21,676 nucleotides of DNA from Myxococcales bacterium (GTDB taxonomy: Bacteria; Desulfobacterota_B; Binatia; UBA1149; SPBQ01). The stretch lies in assembly GCA_004525875.1 (NCBI GenBank), contig SPBQ01000004.1, positions 1 through 21,676 of the forward strand, written 5' to 3'. The notes below the pieces were generated by a model. The model did not search any database and was not told where the DNA came from. It saw only the letters and a list, made by a program, of their open reading frames with translations. The position numbers were made by a program, and so were the translations under genes. Positions 10,532 to 17,644 of this stretch are shown piece by piece. Position 1 is the first letter of the stretch, and the number at the start of each line of letters is the position of its first letter.

Positions 10532-11413
10532 TCACCGATCGCGAAGCTGAGCCGCGACTCGCTCGAGCCCTTCGTTCAAGCCGCGGAATCGACAGCCGAC
10601 GCGCTCGCACGACTGATCGGCGTCGAGCCCGCCGGCCAGCGGGCGGACGGCGGCCTGCGAGAGCGCGGTGGTCGGCACGCCCTCGATGCCGCCGGGATCC
10701 AGACCGAACGCCGTTGCTGCACGCCGGCCGAGCTCGAGCCGGTTCACGTAGTCGGGTCCCGCCAGATGCACGACGCCGCGCACGTCGCTGTCCAGCAGAC
10801 GGACGATCGCCTCCGAGAGATCCTCGGCCAGCGTAGGACTGCCCCACTGGTCCTCGGGCACCCGCATCCGTTCGCCACGGTTCAAGCTCTTCCACACCGC
10901 CATCACGAAGTTCATGCCGTCGGCCTCGTAGCCGTACAGGTTGCAGGCCCGAACGATCACGTGGTCCTCGACGGTCGTCGCCACGATGCGTTCGGCTTCG
11001 AGCTTGTGGCGGCCGTACTCGTTGAGCGGGCTCGGCGTCTCGGAGAGCGGATGCGGACCTTGGTCACTGCCGAACACGTAGTCAGTGGAGAAGTAGATGT
11101 GACGGGCGCCGAACTCGGCCGCCGCGATCGCGACGTTGCGCGTCCCATCGACGTTCACGGCACGCGAGCGTTCGGGCTCACGTTCGCACAGGTCCACGTG
11201 GGTGAGCGCCGCGGTATGGACCACCACGCGCGGCCGTAGCTCGCCGATCAACGAGCGGCACGCGGCGGCGTCGGTGATGTCGAGTGCGAGCAGCCCCGCC
11301 TTCGCCTTGCTCGAGTACGTTCCGGCCGCCTTCGTACCGAAACGCGCCGCAAGGCGGCCACCGACGAGGCCCGAAGCGCCGACGACCAGGATCTCTGGCG
11401 AGCGCCGCGTCAT
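10532..11413 (-). CDS. RmlD-like NAD(P)-dependent sugar-nucleotide reductase
   Basis: A 293-residue member of the RmlD (dTDP-4-dehydrorhamnose reductase) substrate-binding family. It has the Rossmann loop GASGLVGG (residues 11-18), LDITD, HTAALTHVDLCE, the conserved STDYVFGS and active-site Tyr133/Lys137 in NEYGRHK. The rest follows the family pattern (RACNLYG, WGSPTLAEDL, GVVHLAGPDYVN). Its ATG overlaps the stop of the upstream FAD dehydrogenase by four bases (ATGA), so it is the third cistron of that operon. Candidate substrates are dTDP-4-keto-rhamnose, the GDP-4-keto-6-deoxymannose made by the convergent gmd product, or an unrelated carbonyl compound. RmlA, RmlB and RmlC are absent here, so a dTDP-rhamnose role is not supported by context. 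Confidence 0.88.
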   Translation of the reverse strand: MTRRSPEILVVGASGLVGGRLAARFGTKAAGTYSSKAKAGLLALDITDAAACRSLIGELRPRVVVHTAALTHVDLCEREPERSRAVNVDGTRNVAIAAAEFGARHIYFSTDYVFGSDQGPHPLSETPSPLNEYGRHKLEAERIVATTVEDHVIVRACNLYGYEADGMNFVMAVWKSLNRGERMRVPEDQWGSPTLAEDLSEAIVRLLDSDVRGVVHLAGPDYVNRLELGRRAATAFGLDPGGIEGVPTTALSQAAVRPLAGGLDADQSCERVGCRFRGLNEGLERVAAQLRDR

Positions 11414-13029
11414 GGCCGGGACTCCGCCGTGAACAGAACGCCCGGCGCGAGGATCCCGCGCGGATCGAGCGCACGCTTGACGGCCCGCATTTCTTCGACC
11501 CCCCGATCCCCGTAGAGGCGCCGCAGCAACTCCTGCTTCACCGGGTTACGCCCGACGCCGTGCTCGGACATCGGGCAGCCGCCGAGCTCGATCGCGACCG
11601 CGCCGATCTCGAGCTGGGCACGGCGGGCACGCTCCATGTCGGCACCGCTGCGCGGCAGAACGTTCGGGTGGACGTTGCCGTCGGAGGCGTGGCCCCAGAT
11701 CGCGTGGTCGAGATCATGCGATGCCAGGATTTCTCTGTAACGCTGCAGCGATTCCTCGAAGCGGTCGAACGGCACGATGACATCACCGGAAGACTTCGTG
11801 ATCGACGCATCGATCGAGCGTCGGCGCTCGCTGATTCGACGGTTGACGGTCTCGGGCACGGCCTCGCGCAGGCCAAGCAACGCTTCGAAGCGGGCCGTCT
11901 CCTCGGGCAGCACCGGCGTGCTGGTCTCGAAGGCCCCGTGCGCGGCGAGGATCCGACAGACGCGCAGCAGCGGAGAATCCGCCGTCGCATCATCCATGCG
12001 CGCGAGCTCCTCGAACGCTCGCCGGCGATCATAGGAGGCGTCGAGCTCGGCCTGGAACAGCACGGCAGCGCCGGCCGTGTCGGGCAAGCGAACGCCCAGC
12101 CGCGCGGGCGCGCCGTCCTCGCGCAGGAGCTCCAGGCAGCGCCGATCCATGTACTCCACCGCCGCAACATCGGCATCATCAACGTCGGCGCCGCTCCAGA
12201 CCCGCTTCGACGCCTCACGCAGGTCGGCAACGAGCGCGAGGGCCGCAGCATCGTCGGGCATCGGGACGAAGCCCGCGAAGATGGCCGGCCGCGGCGAGAC
12301 GATCCTGAGCACGACGTCGACGACGATGCCGAGCGTGCCCTCGGAGCCGACGAACAGGTCGACGAGATCCATGCCGGCAGCGGCGTGATAGCCGGCCGAG
12401 CGTTTCGGCACGTCCGGCATCCGGTAGCGCGGAACCGGCACGTGCGTCTCGCGCCCGGTGCTCGACTCGATCACGAAGACGCCCGCCTCGGAGGCGGCGA
12501 CCTGGCCGCGCTCGATCTCGAGCACCTCGCCGTCGGCGAGCACGATCGTGAGCGCCTCGATCCACGCCCGCGTGCTGCCGTGCTTGAACGTCGCCGCGCC
12601 TGCGGCGTTGGTCGCGACCGTGCCGCCGACGGTCGCGCCGTCGTAGGTCGGGATCGGTGGGTACGACCGGCCCGCGGCGCGAAGCGTGGCGTCGAGCTCG
12701 GCCAGCGCCACTCCCGGCCCGACGCGAACGCGATCGACACCCACCGTGTCGATGCCGGCGAGACGCGCAGTCGCGACGACACGCTCACCGCGCGGCGTCG
12801 CACCGCCGGTAAGCGAGGACTGCGCACCGACGACGAGTAACGGCTGCCCGGCGCGGACGATTGCAGCGACGTCGGCCTCGGTCCGCGGGAACAGGACCTC
12901 TGGTGTCGAGCCGCCCGGGTAGTGCGCCGCATCCTCGACCCAGGCCTCAAGATCCTCGCGGGCATCGATCCGACGGAAATCCGCCGCCTCGCCACGGGGT
13001 GGCCGTGTGCGTGCGATCGAGCCTGTCAT
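11410..13029 (-). CDS. FAD-linked 2-hydroxyacid dehydrogenase (GlcD/D-lactate dehydrogenase family)
   Basis: A 539-residue FAD-dependent oxidoreductase. The N-terminal PCMH FAD-binding domain shows VVGAQSSLTGGATPRG (about residues 66-81), the block VGGTVATNAAGAATFKHGST and FVGSEGTLGIV. The C-terminal FAD-oxidase domain ends with WGHASDGNVHPNVLP, the metal/substrate His-Asp-Asn-His motif, and CPMSEHGVGRNPVK. Family members oxidise D-lactate, glycolate or other 2-hydroxyacids to 2-oxoacids and pass electrons to quinone, cytochrome or ETF. The ATG at 13029 overlaps the stop of the LarA-like racemase by four bases, which fixes the start; the open frame to 13353 is antisense shadow. Position after a racemase suggests oxidation of the D-isomer it produces. 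The exact substrate is not determined. Confidence 0.92.
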   Translation of the reverse strand: MTGSIARTRPPRGEAADFRRIDAREDLEAWVEDAAHYPGGSTPEVLFPRTEADVAAIVRAGQPLLVVGAQSSLTGGATPRGERVVATARLAGIDTVGVDRVRVGPGVALAELDATLRAAGRSYPPIPTYDGATVGGTVATNAAGAATFKHGSTRAWIEALTIVLADGEVLEIERGQVAASEAGVFVIESSTGRETHVPVPRYRMPDVPKRSAGYHAAAGMDLVDLFVGSEGTLGIVVDVVLRIVSPRPAIFAGFVPMPDDAAALALVADLREASKRVWSGADVDDADVAAVEYMDRRCLELLREDGAPARLGVRLPDTAGAAVLFQAELDASYDRRRAFEELARMDDATADSPLLRVCRILAAHGAFETSTPVLPEETARFEALLGLREAVPETVNRRISERRRSIDASITKSSGDVIVPFDRFEESLQRYREILASHDLDHAIWGHASDGNVHPNVLPRSGADMERARRAQLEIGAVAIELGGCPMSEHGVGRNPVKQELLRRLYGDRGVEEMRAVKRALDPRGILAPGVLFTAESRP

Positions 13030-14282
13030 GCGACCTCCAGCGTGACGTTGCCGGCGTCGACCACTTCGATCCCCGTCGATGCCGTGCCGGCGAGCTCTCG
13101 TAGCACCCAGTCCGCAGCCGCTCGCCGCGATGCGAAGATGGCCATGCCGAGGACGTCTCCGAGCGCGGGTTCGACGTGCGCGCTCACCAGCGCGGCGCGA
13201 ACGCCGCGCGTGTCGGTCAGCGCTCGCAGCCTTACGGCCTTGTGGTCGCCGAGACGGTATCCCCTCGCGGCGACCGCGGCGAGCACCTCGCGGTGGGTCG
13301 GAGCGGCGCGCAGGGTTTCCACGAAATGATCGATGCCCACGCCGTGCGGACACTCGGCCTCGACGACCAGTACGCCGCCGTCGCGCACGCCGACCTCCGT
13401 GTTCTTGATGCCCTTGTCCGCCTGGTAGACGTCGCGGTCCAGAGGCGGCCGGACACGGGCGACGATCAGGTCGACGGGCCCGGACAGCACGTGCGCGAAT
13501 GCCGACCGCACGATCGGGAGCCCTTCGTCCAGAGCTGCCAGCGGCGAGCCGGCCGTGACGGCGGCGATGCCGCCGTCGACGATGATCTGGTTGAGAGCGA
13601 ACAATCGCGTACCAGCCGCCTCGAGAGCGGCAAGAACCTCGATGATCCCCTCATGCACAGGGTTGCCCTCAAGACGAAGGCCGCGCGAGCTCGGTTCCAT
13701 GGCGTGAGCGTGATTCGCCGTGATCGCCTCGGCCGATAGGACGCCGACCGTGAGCGTCTTGTGGGCACCGGTCACGCCTGCGAAGTAGTGCGGCTCCATG
13801 CTACCGCATGCGACGCACAGACCGCCGTCGGCCATCCAGCGGTGAGCGGCGTGGCCGCCGACATCCACGTGATCAGCCGAATCGTATGCGTCGTGCCATA
13901 GAATCCCGTCGAACCGCTCGCGGTGCCGACCCAGAATGCGTCTTTCGTGGGCTGACCGCTCGCTCGCATCGGCACGGTGCGTACCCGCCGCCACCAGCAA
14001 ACGCGGGCGGATCGCGACGCCGCCCGCGTCGAGGAGCTCGAATGCCGCCTCGAGGAACTCGGCCGTCGCGGTCACCCTGTGCGCATCGTTGACCACGAAG
14101 GTGACCGGCTGATCGTCACGCGATGCCAACCGTACCGCCGCTACCCACTGTGCGCCTTCGAGAGCCGAGCGCATCTGCGCCACGCCGTCGCCGCGCCTCG
14201 CCAGCGGCGCTGGGCCCAGCTTCTCCAGGACCACGCCGGGGAGAAGCTCGCACCACTCGGGCACGGATTGCGCGGACGGCAT
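13026..14282 (-). CDS. LarA-type nickel-pincer 2-hydroxyacid racemase/epimerase
   Basis: A 418-residue protein of the LarA (DUF2088) family, which interconverts 2-hydroxyacid isomers by hydride transfer to a nickel-pincer nucleotide cofactor. Residues equivalent to Lactobacillus LarA are recognisable by spacing: Asp66 and Arg69 in NDAHR, His102 in AAGTHR, His165 in PHYFAG, Lys175 (cofactor tether) ten residues on, His191 (nickel ligand) 16 residues later in NHAHA, and Gln287/Lys290 in YQADKG. All expected catalytic and substrate residues are therefore present. ATG at 14282 is chosen since earlier starts run into the divergent permease gene; the ribosome site is poor, so a GTG at 14264 is possible. 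It heads a coupled operon with the FAD dehydrogenase. LarB, LarC and LarE, needed to make the cofactor, are not in the window. Confidence 0.88.
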   Translation of the reverse strand: MPSAQSVPEWCELLPGVVLEKLGPAPLARRGDGVAQMRSALEGAQWVAAVRLASRDDQPVTFVVNDAHRVTATAEFLEAAFELLDAGGVAIRPRLLVAAGTHRADASERSAHERRILGRHRERFDGILWHDAYDSADHVDVGGHAAHRWMADGGLCVACGSMEPHYFAGVTGAHKTLTVGVLSAEAITANHAHAMEPSSRGLRLEGNPVHEGIIEVLAALEAAGTRLFALNQIIVDGGIAAVTAGSPLAALDEGLPIVRSAFAHVLSGPVDLIVARVRPPLDRDVYQADKGIKNTEVGVRDGGVLVVEAECPHGVGIDHFVETLRAAPTHREVLAAVAARGYRLGDHKAVRLRALTDTRGVRAALVSAHVEPALGDVLGMAIFASRRAAADWVLRELAGTASTGIEVVDAGNVTLEVA

Positions 14283-14373
14283 AGGCTGGGAATGTTCGGG
14301 CGTAGACCACTCGAACGCAAACCCGGCACCTGCATGGATCCGCCGCTGCGCAAGCACTACTCTCTGCCGAAGC

Positions 14374-15711
14374 ATGAGACGCGAGCTCGGTCCCTGGAGT
14401 GCGTACGCGCTCGTCGCGGGAAGCATGATCGGCACGGGAAGCTATTTTTTCGTGTCCCCAGTGGCGGTTCGCGTCGGCTCGACCGCTTCGATCCTCGGCG
14501 TTTGGGTCGTCGGAACGGCGATTGCCGCCGCCGGAGCCGCCTGCGTCGCAGAGCTGGCCGCGGCGTATCCACGAACGGGGGGAGTCTATGTCTTCCTCAA
14601 TCGCGCATATGGCCCTCTGACCGCATATCTCTACTCCTGGTCCAAGTTCCTCATCATGCGCGTCGGAAGCCTCGGAGTCGCAACGCTCGCGTTCGCGCAC
14701 TTCACGTTCCATGCGCTCGGTCTCGACCCGGAAAGCCATGACCTCACGCGAACGGCGACGGCACTGACGGCACTCTGGGGAGTGACGGCGATCAACATCG
14801 CCGGCGTTCGTGGTGCAGCCCGCACGCAGGTCGCTCTGACGGCCGTAAAGGTCCTCGCCCTCCTGGCCCTCATCGGCCTCGCGCTCGCGTATGCAGCCGG
14901 AGCGCTCGGGGCAGACATGCGCGTCCTCACCACGACACCGCCGGCAACTCGACTCGATCTCTCGGCGTACGCCCTGGCGCTCATACCGGTCATGTGGACA
15001 CTCGGAGGCTGGGACGAGTCGCCGTTCGTAGCCGAGGAGGTGCGCGACCCGGAGCGGAACCTCCCGCGTTCGGTGCTCGGCGGATCGATCTCCGTCGGCC
15101 TGCTCTTCGTACTGGTCAACGCCGCATATCTGTTGGTCCTCACGCCCGCCGAGCTGGCCGCGTCGGGCACGCAAACCGCGACGCTCTTCCTCGAGCGCAC
15201 GCTCGGCGAGCAGGCCGGCTCCGTGCTCGCAGTGGGGCTCATGATCTCGACCCTCGGCACCGCCAACGGGCTCACGATGACGGGCGCCCGCATCGCGGTC
15301 GCGACCGGACGCGACAACCGCATGCTTTCGTCTCTCACAGTGCTCCAGCCACGCACCGAGACCCCGAAGCGCGCACTGGTGGCGCAGGCCGCGCTCGCGA
15401 CCGTGGCCATCGCCGCGCTCGCGAACCCGTTCGAGCTGCTGCTCTTCACCGGCGTCGCGTACTGGGGGTTCGCGGCCCTGACCGCACTGGCGGTCATCGT
15501 TCTGCGACGCACGGACCCGCACGCCGCGCGGCCCTTCACCGTGCCCGGCTATCCCGTTCTTCCATTGCTTTTCGCCGCTACCTCGGTGGCGATGGCAGTC
15601 GCCGTAGGGCTGGAGCGCCCGCGCATGGCCACCATCAATATTGCCCTCATCGTCGCTGGCACGCTGAGCTTCGCAATCCAATCGCGTGAAGGTCGCGGTC
15701 GGTCGCGCTAG
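14374..15711 (+). CDS. APC-superfamily amino acid permease
   Basis: A 445-residue inner-membrane transporter with about 12 hydrophobic segments. The first helix holds the substrate-backbone-binding motif GSMIGTGSYFF, and the pattern AAYPRTGGVYVFLNRAYGPLTAYLYSW in helices 2-3 is typical of the APC/AAT/LAT group. PVMWTLGGWDESPFVAEEVRDPERNLPRS in the middle is the conserved helix 6 to helix 7 region of these carriers. The ATG at 14374 begins immediately before the first helix; no strong ribosome site is seen. It diverges from the LarA-like operon across 91 bp, so coordinated control is possible. The last residues after the final helix are basic. The likely substrate is an amino acid or small amine; specificity cannot be read. 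Confidence 0.92.
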   Translation: MRRELGPWSAYALVAGSMIGTGSYFFVSPVAVRVGSTASILGVWVVGTAIAAAGAACVAELAAAYPRTGGVYVFLNRAYGPLTAYLYSWSKFLIMRVGSLGVATLAFAHFTFHALGLDPESHDLTRTATALTALWGVTAINIAGVRGAARTQVALTAVKVLALLALIGLALAYAAGALGADMRVLTTTPPATRLDLSAYALALIPVMWTLGGWDESPFVAEEVRDPERNLPRSVLGGSISVGLLFVLVNAAYLLVLTPAELAASGTQTATLFLERTLGEQAGSVLAVGLMISTLGTANGLTMTGARIAVATGRDNRMLSSLTVLQPRTETPKRALVAQAALATVAIAALANPFELLLFTGVAYWGFAALTALAVIVLRRTDPHAARPFTVPGYPVLPLLFAATSVAMAVAVGLERPRMATINIALIVAGTLSFAIQSREGRGRSR

Positions 15712-15740
15712 ACTGGGCGCGGCGCAGAGGCGGGAAGGGC

Positions 15741-17420
15741 GTGTACGAACATCCATCGGCATCGGTCCGCAGCCTGATCGGCGGCGTACTCGCGTGTGCC
15801 GCGCTCGTGCTCGCCGCCATCGGCATCGGCGGCGACTTCCCGCTGAGCGACGACTGGTCGTACGCATACGCAGTCCGATCACTGTGCGTCGACGGCGAGC
15901 TACGGATGCTGCCCTGGACGGGCGCGAGCTTGGTACTGCAGGCCTGGTATGGGGCCTTGCTCTGCAAGCTTTTCGGATTCTCGTTCGAGGTCCTGCGGGC
16001 GTCGACGGTCGCAATGGCAACAGCCGGCGCCATCGGCTTTGCCCTCCTGCTGAACGAAGCCGGCATCCGTGGGCGCGTCGCGGCCCTCGCGATCGCCACG
16101 GTCGGACTCTCGCCCCTCTACGTGAACCTCGCGTTCACGTTCATGACCGACGTGCCGTTCACGGTGCTGTGTATCTGGAGCGGATGGCTCTATGTTCGTG
16201 GACTGCGCCGAGGCGAGACCGCTGCGCTGATCGCAGGCGCCGTGGTCTGCAGCGCCGCGCTGCTGATACGCCAGCACGGACTCTTCCTGGCGGCGGCGGC
16301 GATCGGCGCGTCGCTGTGGCCCGGCCCGACCGCCGCGCGGAGCCGCCTACGAACGGCGGCAGCAGCCGGACTGGCGCCGATCCTCGTATTCATCGCTTTT
16401 CACGTCTGGCTATTCGCGATTCACGGTGCCCCGTCGGGCGTCCAGAACAAGGTCGCCGAGGTCGGCCTGTTCAGCGTGGTCGGCGTCGGCAACCTCGCGT
16501 TTCGTGCCGTCGAGTATCTCGGCCTGCTGCTGCTGCCGATTGCGGCCGCGCAGGCCGGCACGGTGTGGCGGGATGCTCCCGGCCGTCTGGCCGCCGTCGG
16601 AACCGTCCTCGGGGCAGCGGCCCTGTTCCTTTACGCTCGCGATGGCGAGCTCATGTTCTATCTACCCTACGTTCTCCATGATCTGGGCCTGGGCGCTCTC
16701 ACGCTTCGCGACACACTTTTCCTTGGTGAGGATCCGCCGCTGCACGTCGGCGTCGGTCTCGGCGTGACGCTCTCGCTCGCGTCGACCGCCGCCGCATCCG
16801 TGCTGGTCACCGCCTACTGGACAGCGATGGATCGGCGGCCCACAGCACCGCACGCTTTCCTGATCTACGCGCTTGCGCTCCTAGTCGCGGGAAGCTTGCT
16901 TCACGTCGCGTTCTATTTCGACCGTTACCTTCTGCCGGCCCTCCCGTTCGCGGTCGCCGCGGCGCTCCTCTGCTTGCCGATTTCACGGGTCGGATCGGGG
17001 TCGTGGCTGGCCGCTGCGCTGCTCGCCTGGTGGGCCGTCGCCGGGACGCACGACTCCCTGGAATGGAACCGCGCACGCTTCGCGGCGATCGCCGCGCTCG
17101 AGCGCGAGGGGTTCGATGCACGCGAGATCGATGGCGGCGTCGAGTACAACGCGTGGCATCTGGCAGACCGGCTCGGCGACTGGCCGACGACCGAGGAGGT
17201 CCGCAGGGGTCAGCCTGCTACACGCAAGAGCTGGTGGTGGGTCGTCGATGATCGCTTCATCGTGAGCTTCCGTCCGCTTCGCGGATACGACGTGCGGGAC
17301 AGCATCGGATATTCACGATGGCTGGTCCCCGGCACGGGCCGGGTTCTCGTTCTCGAACGCGAGACGGTGCCTCCTCGCCCCGGCCCGAGCAACGGCCCCG
17401 TGCCGCTGTCGACCCGCTGA
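15741..17420 (+). CDS. Polytopic GT-C-like glycosyltransferase (GT39/ArnT-like)
   Basis: A 559-residue membrane protein with about 10-12 hydrophobic segments. The first periplasmic loop contains SDDWSYA (Asp37, Asp38), the acidic motif typical of the GT-C fold, and a second DVP motif lies in TFMTDVPFTVLC. Such enzymes transfer a sugar from a polyprenyl-phosphate carrier to lipid, protein or glycan on the outer face of the inner membrane. The GTG at 15741 has GGGAAGGG directly ahead; it starts 29 bp after the permease stop, so read-through is likely. The C-terminal 120 or so residues are a soluble region (WNRARFAAIAALEREGFDAR, then YNAWHLADRL). Donor and acceptor are unknown. A hairpin follows its stop. 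Confidence 0.8.
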   Translation: MYEHPSASVRSLIGGVLACAALVLAAIGIGGDFPLSDDWSYAYAVRSLCVDGELRMLPWTGASLVLQAWYGALLCKLFGFSFEVLRASTVAMATAGAIGFALLLNEAGIRGRVAALAIATVGLSPLYVNLAFTFMTDVPFTVLCIWSGWLYVRGLRRGETAALIAGAVVCSAALLIRQHGLFLAAAAIGASLWPGPTAARSRLRTAAAAGLAPILVFIAFHVWLFAIHGAPSGVQNKVAEVGLFSVVGVGNLAFRAVEYLGLLLLPIAAAQAGTVWRDAPGRLAAVGTVLGAAALFLYARDGELMFYLPYVLHDLGLGALTLRDTLFLGEDPPLHVGVGLGVTLSLASTAAASVLVTAYWTAMDRRPTAPHAFLIYALALLVAGSLLHVAFYFDRYLLPALPFAVAAALLCLPISRVGSGSWLAAALLAWWAVAGTHDSLEWNRARFAAIAALEREGFDAREIDGGVEYNAWHLADRLGDWPTTEEVRRGQPATRKSWWWVVDDRFIVSFRPLRGYDVRDSIGYSRWLVPGTGRVLVLERETVPPRPGPSNGPVPLSTR

Positions 17421-17422
17421 CC

Positions 17423-17439
17423 GAGCTCCGAGGGAGCTC
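17423..17439 (+). terminator. Perfect 7-bp hairpin after the first GT-C gene
   Basis: GAGCTCC (17423-17429) and GGAGCTC (17433-17439) pair perfectly around a GAG loop, starting two bases after the stop codon. There is no T-tract, so it may be a 3' stabiliser or a Rho-assisted stop. Confidence 0.4.
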
Positions 17440-17502
17440 ACGGTTGGACGGCCGATGGTCCCGAGTCGCTGGAGTGCGATTCGGCCCCGCGCATCGGCCT
17501 CG

Positions 17503-17530
17503 TTGCTCTGCTTCGTCCGCTTCGGATAAT
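17503..17530 (+). promoter_or_regulatory. Candidate promoter for the GT-C/lectin gene
   Basis: TTGCTC (17503-17508), 16 bp, then GATAAT (17525-17530), a 5-of-6 -10 box. It lies in the 224-bp gap 17421-17644, which holds no credible gene, and predicts a leader of about 110 bases. Confidence 0.35.
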
Positions 17531-17644
17531 GTCCGTCCGCACAGGCCGGCACGGACCTCGGACGCGCGTTCGTCCGGCCGGCACCGTGCGCCCATCGGCT
17601 ATCGCCCAGCGCGCGTGACGAACGGCTTCTGACAGGCACGACAC

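Noticed and set aside
11284..12840. Plus-strand open frame of about 518 codons
   Set aside because: Antisense shadow of the FAD dehydrogenase, which has clear family motifs on the other strand.
14116..16020. Long minus-strand open frame of about 630 codons
   Set aside because: Its sequence is low-complexity Arg/Glu/His-rich, it spans the permease and the first GT-C gene antisense, and it has no domain pattern. It is a product of GC-rich codon bias.
17421..17644. Possible gene in the gap between the two GT-C genes
   Set aside because: Open frames here are Arg/Ser/Pro-rich, lack ribosome sites and extend into neighbouring genes. Only a hairpin and a candidate promoter are supported.
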